64,000 nucleotides of DNA from Plazaster borealis (taxonomy: Eukaryota; Echinodermata; Asteroidea; Forcipulatida; Labidiasteridae), in assembly GCA_021014325.1 (NCBI GenBank), contig CM037459.1:17572501-17636500 (forward strand). Reading direction: 5' to 3'. Below the pieces are notes generated by a model that saw only the letters and a program-made list of their open reading frames with translations, had not been told where the DNA came from and searched no databases. Shown here in pieces: positions 46,001 to 56,774 of the stretch. How positions within the stretch are numbered: position 1 is the first letter of the stretch; each line of letters starts with the position of its first letter. The translations under genes and the position numbers were made by a program.

Positions 46001-47040
46001 TTTGAAGAGTTTGCTAGAAGTACCCACTTTACTATATTTAAAGGTTGGGTCATTGCTTGGTTTTTGTCAAGATAATGCTGATTTATAGGCCAAATTATCA
46101 AGAAAGATACAGTAAAAGTCACCAGTGAAAGTTTCAGTTAAATACAGTAATTACTTGTTGAGAAAACAGGGAAAAACTGCTATTTTTTTTCATCAAGAAT
46201 GTCAAATCCATCCACATTTAGCGAGGTGACAGTGGGTACCAACCGCATCTCTGGCTGCAGCATTCACAAACGGACATCACGAAAATTTGAATCCCCAAAA
46301 TGCACCTGTTGGCAATCTTTGGAGATTCAAATTTTTTGACATACTTTTATTGATTTCTAATCAATGGGAGCACTTCAGACAAGATAAATATGCAGGATGC
46401 TTACAACCATTACCATTTTTATAAAAAGTAAGCTTTTGGATAAAAATTATACAACTTTTTTCCGGGTCATTACCAAAGTATGACCCTATATTTAAACCCC
46501 TGTTGGTACTTGCACACTATACATTTCACGCATTCTAAATACAATAGTTTCAAGCTATACTTTGAAACGCTGTAAATGTATATTATCAAAGGTGTTTCAA
46601 AGTGCTCAGGTTAGAGGTGTTTTTTATTGATAAGACCCTTTGATATGTATTGCTGTCATCCACATCTGAGATGGTTATTGACCTATAGACCGTGTAACAT
46701 TTGTTTCCAAAAAGAGTGACCTTGTACATTCCAAGGCATTTCCTGGCAGGCAAGATACTACTCTGGTCATATGGAAATTTGACATTTTGTGTCATAATTT
46801 CCACATAAATTTAAGAGTTACAACAATAACAACTGAACACATTTTGAGATGTGCCCGCTTTCTACTTATCAAAAGTTGATAAAAATCAGACAGTGCAATC
46901 CCCATAAAATATAAGATTGAATTTGTCTTTCCATTGAGCTGTGTACAAATCGTGCCAGCAGGAAGTCCAGGCTCTGTGGCTCTTTTGTCAACATGTGATG
47001 TCACAGGTTACATGGTCTTTACTAGGCAGTAAGATGTTCA
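43050..47040. other. COX5A-CIAO2A convergent intergenic region
   Basis: Holds the CIAO2A 3' UTR (immediately right of 44800-47044 on the minus strand; AATAAA candidate near 46625) and repeats. These include a poly-G run at 44423, an AAGAGGCTCCAAGGTCAAA element copy at 44890-45110 related to 48434-49185, a 45-bp direct duplication (GAATGAATGTGTATGG) at 45556 and 45602, and inverted AATGACTTGCTT blocks at 45430 and 45740. No other exon found. Confidence 0.5.
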
Positions 47041-47044
47041 AGTG

Positions 47045-48675
47045 TCATTTTCTGCAACACATTTTTCAACCAGTTCTTTGAGGTTAGGATTCTCCATTGC
47101 AGCTGCTATTCTCTCCTTATCGTTAATTTGTTTGTTAACTGCAAAAGAACAATCAAAACATTGTCAATAGACTAAGTACAAATCTTAACACAATAAAAAG
47201 CTTTACCAAGTAATTAACCATAAGGGAAATTAACTGGCTGTAAAGTATTAATGTAGGACTCATTCAAGTCTAATGTTGTGGGTTACGTCTCAAAGCTCCA
47301 CTGGGCGCCATATTTTGCTCGGGTAGTACATGACACTTAAGGTATAGCTGGGCCCAATTTCATAGAGCTGCTTAAGCAGAAAGCATTACTTAACAATTGT
47401 CCGCTAAGCAGAAATGAGCAGGATACCAGTCACAAATTGTACATGTGGCATGGTAGTTTGGCTGGTTGGGTAACCTTATTCTGGTAAGCATAATTTTGTT
47501 GTGCTTGGCTATTTTTTGTGCTTAAGCAGCTCTATGGAATTGGGTCGAGGTCACAGAACAGAAATAAACCAGGATTGACGTTCATTAAGTTCCCTCTATA
47601 GCATGCTTTTCTTTCAGCAATAACTAGTCTATTATAGTGGGTACATTTTAATTAATTTGGGGTTGAACAAAGAAAGAACCCAAGTTTAGGATACAACATG
47701 CCGCTTCCCAGGTTGTATCTTAAACTTGGGTGTGATCCCTGGCTACACGGCAGTTACAGGTTAAATGGCTTCTGACTGGCACCCTCTAATAAAGATATCG
47801 ACAAACTTAAGTAGGGAGACCGCCAACATGAGGGCTAAATGGCTCAGTTGGTAGAGCACTTACACATTAATTTGGAGACCATAGGTTCAAATCCCGCCCT
47901 AGTCAAAGTCAATGGGTTCAGGTCCCACACGAGTGGCATGTAGATTTTTTTTTTTTCCAAGAGGATTCAGAAAGCACCTAGTATACAGTGCTTATAATGT
48001 CACATCAGCTTAAAGACTAAACCAAAATAATGGGTTTCATTTTTAATGTATTTATTCCATCAGCATACAAAATGCAGTTTCTCACCAACAAAAAGGATGA
48101 AAGTGCCAGGCACAGCAAGACTTTGTATTGTGTCTTTCCACATGTAATGGCACAGCTGAGAAACCAAAAATGAGAAAATTAGCCGATCAGCTGAAAAGTT
48201 GCGGGTCTGATTTCAAGAGAAATGCAAGTACTTACTTTCTTCTTCGGTGGAATGGGTGCCTTTTGTTATATAAATATCCAGCTACAGTAAGAAAGATAAA
48301 ACAAAGTTAACAGAAATTACAAACGAAAAATCACAAGCTTTTTACAACACAATTTGTCTGAAGTGCATGTTGTTTTCAAAGTTGGATTTGGAGATATAGC
48401 CCAAAAAGCTATTTCCAATTTACTTTGGACATTAAAGAGGGGCTCTAAGATCAAATTCAGTTTTGTGATGTACTCATTTTCCAATAAATCCTCATAAAAG
48501 TGGAAAAAACAAAAATGTCTATCATCCTCATTTTAAAATGGTGTAAAATGTCATTTTATTTGATACTCTTTCAGAGCGAAATTTGAGATATGATGTCCTG
48601 ATGACATCAAAAATAAATGGGTCTGCACATTCCAAAGAGGTATTTTTGCGCCAGTCAAAATGTCAAAATCAATAC

Positions 48676-48709
<34 letters not shown>

Positions 48710-51700
48710 CTGTTTTGATTGCATATCATCAAAATTCAGGAATGAACTGAAAATTTTCTGTACACAAATTGTACTGACGATATATCTAAAATGTGACATC
48801 ATTGAACCTTTTGGATTTCGACAAAAAATGCACATGAAGGTTATCAAACATAGTGGCATTGTACACTGTTTAAGGTTATCAAACATAGTGGCATTGTACA
48901 CTGTTTTGAGGTTATCAAACATAGTGGCATTGTACACTGTTTAAGGTTATCAAACATAGTGGCATTATACACTGTTTTGAGGTTATCAAACATAGTGGCA
49001 TTGTACACTGTTTTGAGGTTATCAAACATAGTGGCATTGTACACTGTTTAAGGTTATCAAACATTGTGGCATTGTACACTGTTTTGAGGTATGAGACTTG
49101 TAATATTTTCCCCATTTTCATAAGGACTCGATCTACTAGAAAATGAGTGCATCACAAAACTGACTTTGACCTTGGAGCCCCTCTGTAACTGTTTACTATA
49201 ACTTGTTGTCATTTAACCATCTTACCATTAAGAAACCTTCCACAACCTGGACTGTGAAATAATTGTTTATATTTGGCACAAAGACCCATGGACTTTCATT
49301 ACTGGCATACAATGTACATGGCCCCATTCAAAGCCTGGTTCATTTCATTTCATTTCATAATGGCTGATTATAACAACATGAGTCGCAGCTAAAGGTTGAA
49401 TTGCTCATGAATTACAATTTTAAAAAAACCCAGAAAATTAAAATAACATTAATTTTGAATAAAAAAATTAACAGTAAAAAAGATCCATACAAAAATAGAC
49501 TGAATAAACTTAAGGAGGGTCGTGGCCGTTCGATCTCACAGCCATGACCCTGCAAGTTTGAACAGAGAGCTGTAAATTTAACAAAGACCTCATCGCCACT
49601 ACTTTATTCGCTTATTCATAAATACCTCTGACAGTTTTATCCATTCTGATTGGTCGAGAGGAGATCAGGTGGCTTACGCTTTTTAACAAAAAGGGCATTT
49701 AATGGGAATAAAAGAGTGGTGACTCAGTCTTAATTGGCCCATAACCAGATAACAAACCTTGCAGGCTCATGGCTGGTCCTTTATCACCAGCCATGACCCT
49801 GCTGGTTTTAAATAGCCGTTACATAACAGGAAATAATAGGAAATAGATAACAGGAAGTAGATAACAGGAAAGTAGATAACAGGAAATAATAACAGCAAAT
49901 GCAGGGGAATGAATTAATTTATGTAGACCAAAACCAAAGTATTTTAGTTGTCTAAATTTGTTTCTGATTTTGAGAACTAAAATTACCTTATGCTTTTGGG
50001 GAAGACTTCTTTCCAGTTTGACTCTGATACACAAACCTGAAGAAGAAATAGAAACAGTTCAAACTATACAACATGAATACCTGGCAAAATGCACTTCATA
50101 CATGTCATAAATTGTATCAATGTTTGATGTTGGTGTGGTGGGGTTTGACGGTACTGGTTTACTTCACTTCCTAATGATGGCACTTTCAATAAGATATCAG
50201 CAATAAAGAGACAACAAGAACATAGATATTTGTACCTCAAGACACAAAGTGACCAGGGCCTAGTGTTGTAGTACTCATACTCAATGTTTGTACTTGAGTA
50301 CAACTTGAGTACCATTTTGATGGTACTCGTGCTCCTACTCGTACTCGGCTTGCAAAATATTCGTACTCGAAGTCCATACTCAATACTCGACCGAAAACAT
50401 TTATGGACAATTTTTTCAAGTCTTATTTGATGCGAAATATTCACTCTGTTATTGTGGAAAATCATGCAGCGAAATGACGTCAGTAAATATGGCACAGGGA
50501 CAGCATTCTTTAATGCAGAGCACAAATGACCTGTAGTATATAGTGTAAAATGTGGCGTTGCAGAACCAACACAGAGGGTTTGTACCGCCTGTAGATCTCT
50601 ATTGTTACAGCCCATGGTTCGAGCTCCTTCCATGGTCATATCTCCATGGTATACTTATCACCATAGGCCTAGATACTTGTATAAATGCCGCCTAATATTG
50701 GTGATTTTTTTAAAACTAAATCTTTGTTTAGTAACCAGATAATAAAATGTCTACATAAATAGCTCAAAACACAAACTTAGTTTTTGTTTAAGAACTGTAG
50801 ATTGTATACTTTTTTAACATAGGCAAAATTTAGATGTGTCAATTCATGATGCGACCTTTACTTTGACCTCTTTGGGCGAATAGAAGTAAATCATATCTTG
50901 TTGCCATTGGTGACCACTATCGGCGGTTTGGTATACAAGCCATTGCAGCCGCTACATGTACTGCCTTCAAAGTGTTAACAATTTAATTGGCTTGAACAAT
51001 AATAGAACAATTTCCTGCTCAACAGTTCATTTGAAACTGTGCAAGTCTCGCGCTTATTCGAAAAATTTTGGGACCACCTTGGTCCCACGTACATTGCTTC
51101 AATGCGTAAAGGAAACAAACTTGCTCACTTTAATGGGTCCCAATGTTCGAATAAACGCGAGACTTGCACAGTCTATTGTACATGTTATGTATAAACATAC
51201 CAATCAATGTAGCTAATGAACAGTGTGGCACCGTTGGAGTGAACTGAACACGGATGATGTACCCTTCAACAGAACCTTTCAAGGGATAAACTTTTACACC
51301 TTCCTCAAACACAACTTCAAGTTCCTCCAGCGAGTTGGGCTTTTCAGGGTCTCGGATGTCCTTAATCAAGTCTGATGACAGAAAGCATAGCGGCTAGTCA
51401 GTAAATATTAATAACACAAAGCATTTCAAAACGCCTCTACTTTGTAAACAAAATCACAGCGCTAACAATAAGTGAATCTGAAGAAAAAATAAAGAGTGAT
51501 AACAAATGATTAAAGAGCGGCTCTAGGATGCTCTCAATGTTTTAATTTACCTTTTTATGGCCGAATAGACATCAAAGATACCGGTTAATAACCATTTTAC
51601 ACCTACAATTTGCATTTAGTAATAAAGAATTCAAGTCAAAAATGCACCTCTCCGCGCGGCTTTTTCAGCCAAAAGTAGAGAACGTTTTATCTATGATAAT

Positions 51701-52820
51701 GATATGCATTGACCCCTTGACGTCATTGGACGCTAAAAACTCACGGTTAGCATTATAAACACACACAAAATTGTCTCTTTGCTTGGAAAAACAAACAAAA
51801 TCAAGAAGAAACCAAACTTACATCATACAGTAAAATACTCTTTCTGTCCATCCAGGGTATCCTAAATTGTGTCATTGTAAAATGAAGCCTACACATTGGG
51901 TAGTTTTTCGCTATAAACAAACTAAAATTTCTAAGGAACTAAGCTCCGCAGAGTGAACTCTTGCAGTGGTGTGTATTACATTGTATGTTAGGGCTGAATG
52001 CTTGACGCGTAGAACGATGTACTAAAAATCAAGCCGAGCTGCGAAATCGCCTCGCCTCTCAAAGATTGAAAACCCCCAAATCATCAAACCGGTTGTAAAT
52101 TGGTTTGCTGATTATTTGCCTGTTGGATCGTCCTTTAAAGAGTCACATTTACGGCCGTATTTTAAGCAAAAGTGCGTTATTAGTGCGGAGTGCTATTAGT
52201 ATAGCAATTTAGTTGCAATGGTTGTAAATGGTACGAAACAGTATGGAAACAAAGTTGCCTTTAGAATGTAATGCTTGACTCTATTTAATTTCTAGTACTA
52301 CACTTGGCTTGAATTTTTATTTGTTAATTAACAGTTCTTATAGGCGAATGCCACTTTATCAATATGGGTGTCTAAAAGTGCATGTATAGATTAAATGTTA
52401 AATTCATTTTTGGTTGAGCAAAGAAAAATTGACTAGAGCGGGACTTGAACCTGTGACCTCCAGATTAACATGCCAGTGCTCTACCAACTGAGATATCTAG
52501 CGTATGGTTTTGTAAACGAGGTGATGATAATGTTCTATACAATTATGTTGGTGGACATTATGTTGAGTACAGTGTAGGCAGTAAGTATTTTATCTTCATT
52601 TTCATACAGGTAGCTAAAGGGAGAAGTCTATACCATAGATATCAGCAGCGACGTCTTCCATAATATCGTCCTCGGAATTTGGCGCCTTCTCTTTCTCTGT
52701 GCCTGCTGACCTCGCTTTGTCAACCCCCTCATCACCAATGTCTGTGTCTAGTGGAGCGTTGCCTCCAGCAGACATCATGAACAGGTGGAATACTCCAAGA
52801 AGTGTGAAGAACATTGGCAT
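47045..52820 (-). CDS. CIAO2A: CIAO2A (FAM96A/MIP18-family cytosolic Fe-S assembly factor), complete
   Basis: MIP18/DUF59-family protein of the cytosolic iron-sulfur targeting machinery. In mammals CIAO2A acts with CIAO1, notably in maturing IRP1. Exons: 52634-52820, 51201-51371, 49987-50036, 48236-48281 and 47045-47138, with compatible phases and good GT-AG sites. Family motifs run across the exons: [71 protein letters not shown] and [20 protein letters not shown], ending CVAENDT. RDPEKPN and the short [13 protein letters not shown] point to CIAO2A rather than CIAO2B. Total is about 182 residues. The first exon encodes [16 protein letters not shown], a hydrophobic start unlike the cytosolic core. 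A start at one of the Met-Met residues before SAGGNAP is a real alternative. Introns hold MITEs at 51036 and 48434. Confidence 0.93.
47350..47546. mobile_element. MITE, CCCAATTTCATAGAGCTGCTTAA ends
   Basis: Inverted ends GGGCCCAATTTCATAGAGCT and AGCTCTATGGAATTGGGTC continue through GCTTAAG...CTTAAGC. CIAO2A intron 4. Relative of 2047-2303. Confidence 0.75.
47828..47965 (+). mobile_element. tRNA-Lys-like SINE
   Basis: GGCTCAGTTGGTAGAGCAC (A-box) and ATAGGTTCAAATCCCGC (B-box) with an ATTAAT anticodon-loop region, followed by CCCTAGTCAAAG, a partial second B-box and a poly-T. Same order as 52428-52500 in the other strand. Not a functional tRNA by stem pairing. Confidence 0.65.
48680..48710 (+). 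repeat. (TTA)n microsatellite
   Basis: About ten ATT/TTA units, inside the 48434-49185 element. Confidence 0.85.
48838..49087 (+). repeat. Minisatellite, 7 copies of a 35/36-bp unit
   Basis: Unit AGGTTATCAAACATAGTGGC + ATTGTACACTGTTT(A or TG). Copy starts are about 48838, 48873, 48909, 48944, 48980, 49016 and 49051. Two versions (35 and 36 bp) mostly alternate. Not CRISPR: there are no spacers. The peptide-like ORFs through it are artefacts. Confidence 0.9.
49815..49895 (+). repeat. Short AACAGGAAATAGAT tandem repeat
   Basis: Four to five irregular AACAGGAA(G)TAGAT units, just left of CIAO2A exon 3. Confidence 0.65.
50265..50395 (+). repeat. Degenerate TACTCG repeat
   Basis: Many TACTCG/TACTTG hexamers with irregular spacing. 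No ORF of interest. Confidence 0.6.
51036..51172. mobile_element. MITE, ACTGTGCAAGTCTCGCG ends
   Basis: Left ACTGTGCAAGTCTCGCGCTT and right (complement) ACTGTGCAAGTCTCGCGTTT. The inner blocks TTATTCGA and GGGACC are also inverted. 137 bp, immediately downstream of CIAO2A exon 2. Confidence 0.8.
52428..52500 (-). mobile_element. tRNA-Lys-like SINE head
   Basis: Minus strand ATCTCAGTTGGTAGAGCAC and ACAGGTTCAAGTCCCGC with a GTTAATCTGG anticodon arm. The T-stem has mismatches, so it is a SINE or pseudo-tRNA. The body continues to about 52380. It lies in CIAO2A intron 1. Confidence 0.65.
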
Positions 52821-53084
52821 GAACTCAATTCCTTAGATTGTCTCTGAAAAATATTTAAGATGAACATTTTATTTGTATTACTTTTTATAGATGGGTGTTG
52901 GAACAAACTGAAGGTCCTAGTTTGCCAGAGTAGGGTGTTAATATACATGTGGGTAGGCCTTAACCCATAACATAGACTCGGTATGATACGCAGACAAATC
53001 CTCTAGTTTGGAAGGTTGGAGGGCAATCTTGTTCTAAAGATATTGTACGTATGTATTTAATCATCAGATCAAAAATAAAATAAT

Positions 53085-53425
53085 AATATTAAATCTTATA
53101 TAGCGCAAATCCAAAGAATGATCAATGCGCTTCAAACATTATTACCCCTGGTCACTGGGCCATATATTTCATTCCAATCTCAGCTCCCTGAGGAGTACAC
53201 AGCCTGTGCTGCCAAGTAATGTAGCGCACTAAGCTAAATCAATCACAAGAACCATCTCCGTCCTCACAGGTACACAGTTACCCCTGGGTGATGAGAAGCA
53301 ATTATAGTTTTAAGTGTCTTGCTCAAGGACACAAGTGTCAGACCAGGAATCGAACCCACACCCTGATGACTCAGCAACCACTACTCGAGTCCGGTGCACT
53401 AAAACGCTCGGCCACGAAATTATTA
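53085..53425 (-). mobile_element. tRNA-derived SINE with TATATAGCGC 3' part (copy 2)
   Basis: Same architecture as 16955-17310: GTGGCCGAGCGTTTTAGTGC head, GGTTCGATTCCTGG B-box, CTTGCTCAAGGACACAAGTG body, GCGCTATATAAGATT tail and a trailing ATTATTATT run. Confidence 0.8.
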
Positions 53426-53949
53426 TTAATTTAACACTTGATAATGTGGACACCAATTTAACAATAGTAATGCAAGAGTGAACCCTCAGCCCAGCCCAAT
53501 CATTCCATCCAAACTGGCAAAGATTTGTCTGCACGTCACACCTAGTTTGTCCGAGTTGTCATTTCAACTGCCATATTTTAAACGCAATCTGTGGCAAGCT
53601 CCGACCACCATGACTTTTACCGTTTTCTTTTTTTCCTGACCAAGTTCACTGTGTTGCCAACAACATGCTGTACATAATGCAGGCCTACTACATGTACATG
53701 TATACTCCTAGCTGGAACAAGTATATGAGGTTCCTTCCGCTAACAAACCTAATCATAGTTCTAGGAGTACATGTACTACAAATCTATGTACATACATCTA
53801 CATGTATAGGCCTACTAGATAGTAATTTCTTAATCTAAATGACAATCATGTTCTGGTTCTGTGTTACTGCAAATATAATCTCCTCAACCAGAGAAAGTTT
53901 ATAATGCATACACTCGTGACTACATGCACGCCATTGGGGCTCAAGCAGC

Positions 53950-54170
53950 CAGCCACATCAACCCATTATGACCACGGAGCACAGCCAGAGATCAAAATTT
54001 TTTTGATTTTTCCGAGGGAGGAAAACCGGATGGTCTGGAAAATCCTCGTGGCACAGCAGAGAACCAACGCACAACTCAACTCACATATGGCCCTGGCCGG
54101 GTATCGAACCTGGGTCACCTTGGTGGAAGGCGAGCGCTTTACGCACAAGCCAACCATGCCACCCAAATAA
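53950..54170 (-). mobile_element. tRNA-derived SINE (third family)
   Basis: Minus strand TGGCATGGTTGGCTTGTGCG head, CCCAGGTTCGATACCCGG B-box and a body with CCGGTTTTCCTCCCTCGG. The family differs from its neighbours. Confidence 0.7.
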
Positions 54171-54198
54171 TTCATATGCAGCTACGCTATCGCTAGCT

Positions 54199-55057
54199 TA
54201 GCCCCATTAATAGTGCCAATACTCTGGACTTCCTCCGATCCTTGCCCCTACGCCCATGTACCTCCAGGAGGTGACATTTGTTTTCGAATAGAAACTCACG
54301 TTTTTTATGCCGAGATTTTTTCCCACGTTGTCACTTATTGTAGCTCATTTGTGGACAGCACATTAAGACGAAAATGTGCGCGCTCGTTTTGGTGAAATTT
54401 ATGAAGAAAATCGGAGGCGTTACTGACACGGTTTGACTGCCCGGCATCCGTGATGTTTACTAATGCGCTAGTCTTGATGCAAGACGTTTCTCGTTTACCT
54501 TTCAAGCACAGCGTGGCCGACGACCTGCTCATTCAACTCACCAATAGCGCGGGGGCAGTTCGTGGGCTAAGTCAGGCTGTGTCCGAATTGGCAGCTACAG
54601 CTACGGCTACGGCTAGATTTCCACGTCATCATGCGTTGAAGAATAAGATGTCCTTAGCAACACCCTTACCTTTATTTAGCAACAGTCGTAGCCGTAGCTG
54701 TAGTCGCCAATTCGGATACGGCCTCAGGTGTTCATGCCGGGTGAGTTGAATGAGCGGGTCGTCGGCCACGCTGTGCATGAAAGGTAAACGAGAAACATCT
54801 TGCACCAAGACTAGCGCATTAGCAAACAACACCTGAACACGGATGCCGGGCAGTCAAACCGTGTCACGACAGTAGCGCCTCCGATTTTCTTCATAAATTA
54901 CACCAAAACAAGCACGCACATTTTCGTCTTAATGTGCTTAAGTGGCAACTGGGGATAAAATCTCGGCATAAAGGAGGAAGTCCAGAGTATTGGCACTTGT
55001 CTTGACTAGTGATTGGCCCAATTTATGGGGCTAGTCTTGACATGCTTGATGGGGCTA
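54199..55057. mobile_element. TAGCCCC palindrome (859 bp) with 9-bp target duplication, copy B
   Basis: Same family as 33436-34175. Flanked by TCGCTAGCT at 54190-54198 and 55058-55066. Its central loop is interrupted by another MITE at 54575-54723. Its right arm has deletions and an extra GGGGCTA-containing stretch near the tip. Confidence 0.88.
54575..54723. mobile_element. Small MITE nested in the TAGCCCC palindrome (Harbinger-like)
   Basis: Inverted ends GGCTGTGTCCGAATTGGC and its near complement (GCCAATTCGGATACGGCC), then GCTACAGCTACGGCTACG both sides. The 3-bp TCA at 54572-54574 and 54724-54726 fits the 3-bp duplications of PIF/Harbinger. Superfamily is an inference. Confidence 0.7.
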
Positions 55058-55073
55058 TCGCTAGCTCTAGACC

Positions 55074-55189
55074 CAGTAACTGGGGCGCTGTACTACATTA
55101 TCGGTCCTACTATACACTAGCTTAGTAGCTAGTACGACCGATAGTGTCAAAATGTTGAAAAAGGAGTACAGCGCCCCAGCAGTTACTAG
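55074..55189. mobile_element. Small MITE, CAGTAACTGGGGCGCTGTAC ends
   Basis: Left CAGTAACTGGGGCGCTGTACT and right (complement) of AGTACAGCGCCCCAGCAGTTAC. An inner CGGTCCTACTA...GACCG hairpin is present. Confidence 0.65.
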
Positions 55190-56774
55190 CTATGTTAGAG
55201 GTCGCGCGATATTGACATTTTCTATTCTGGCCGCACACAAAAAAGAGGTTTTTCAAATTAATGTTACTTCGACCTAACATGCTGTCTGAGCTTCAAATTA
55301 CTCCTGTAGGTCAATAAAACTCTCTTCTTTCATAATCCTTTTGAAAAAAGGCACAAATTTACCTCACTTTTTCAAGCATCAAAAAGATTCAGAGCATGGT
55401 CACCGACGACTATACAGCAAGCGCAGCCATTTTTGAACTTTTTGAAAGAAAAATGTGGTCACCGTTTTCAATAAATACCGCCCTCTCTTGACTTCTACCC
55501 CCAAAATAACGCCATCTATTGATAGAAAGAGGATTAGGAAGGATACGGTGCTTTTTTCCCCGTCTCAATCGGTGAAGAAATAAGGTTTTTATGTATTTTT
55601 TACCATTTTGGGCCAAATTTTGACTAAATTTTCCATTTTAAAGGAATGTATACATTCAGCGACGGTGGGGTATGCTGTCAAACCTATATCAGTTTAATCC
55701 TTGTCCATTTTTGAGTATGAAAAGTTGGATTTTGTTCCAGCGCGAGGTCGCGCATGCAATTTACGGAGGTTTTAATTAAACCAAGTACTCGGTAAAATCT
55801 CATTTTTTGAACCTTTGAGTGCGCGTTAGGGATAGGGCTGGTAAGCTTTAGTAGTGTGGGTGGTCTTAATTTAACAATTTCTGTACCTCAGTCGGCGGCC
55901 AGAAGGGTGCCGCGTGTTTGTTGTCTTTTGGAAGGCATAACTCATTAACGAAAGCACCCATGACAGTGGGGTTTGCACCATTGAATTTCTCCTGAGGAGA
56001 CCTTTAATTTGATGTCAAATTTTAATATATTTGATAAAAAGAAATTTTTACTATAACATAGCTACAGTTACAGCAGTCTGGGTCTACGTCTACGACTACG
56101 CTCCCGGTAAAATTTCTGCTATTGTTTCGGCTGTTTATTTAGAACAATTTAGGTACAAATTCCTTCCACCATGATTGATAGAGTATAACCGATATATGTT
56201 TATTTGCTATACTATATTGGACCACTATAATTATATTTACTAAACAACACTTACCCAACATAATCTTTTTTTTAGAGGCAGGACTTGTTTGTTATGCAGG
56301 TAGGGCATCCGATGTAGTAAAACTAGTATTAAGTTAACACTTGAGGGGGCTATTCGTTTTTCATTCGCTCAGTCTCAATTTCGTCTGAAGTGCCCCGTTG
56401 TTTAGAAATCAATAATACTAGTATGTCGAACAGAAACGAATCTCAAAAGATGATATATTTTAATCTAAAAAGATTGCCTGAACTTACTCTCGATAAATGA
56501 TTAATTAGTTACAACTCCAGTGCATTCTAGAATCAGTATTTGCTTGGCCTCACCCCGGTGTCTCATCATGAAATTAATTGTTAAAGATTTGAACTACTGA
56601 GGGCGCTATAAATTGTTTTGAAATCTTTCCTCACCACATGGTCATCGAAGACGAGACTATTCCGTGCTCTATGGTTGTATCATAGATCATGGAGGTAGGA
56701 TGAATCTGGTAGGATAGCTCAGCAAGGGTTGTACTGTAGTTCCTGCATTTCATTATTACCATTTTAATCTAAAG

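Larger units (their letters stand above)
48434..49185. mobile_element. AGAGGGGCTC-ended element carrying a minisatellite
   Basis: Left AGAGGGGCTCTAAGATCAAA and right (complement) AGAGGGGCTCCAAGGTCAAA, with homology continuing about 65 bp (CAGTTTTGTGATG). A diverged copy is at 44890-45110 and a fragment at 51512. CIAO2A intron 3. Confidence 0.7.
52821..56774. other. CIAO2A-MSH3 divergent intergenic region
   Basis: About 4 kb, mostly SINEs and palindromic elements (listed) up to 55190. 55200-56774 is unique sequence that should hold the MSH3 promoter and 5' UTR. I see no convincing coding exon; the 55410-55616 minus ORF looks like chance. Confidence 0.5.

Noticed and set aside
48838..49087. 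CRISPR-like direct repeats
   Set aside because: Repeats are contiguous with no spacers, in an intron of an animal gene.
48551..49121. ORFs encoding repeated [12 protein letters not shown] peptides
   Set aside because: They are frame-shadow translations of the 35/36-bp minisatellite. The two frames alternate only because the unit length is not a multiple of three.
52428..52500. Possible tRNA gene on the minus strand
   Set aside because: T-stem and acceptor mismatches, and sister copies at 13685 and 47828 share the same non-tRNA body: a SINE.
55410..55616. 68-codon basic ORF
   Set aside because: Low-complexity, no splice support, and falls in unique sequence between genes; probably chance.
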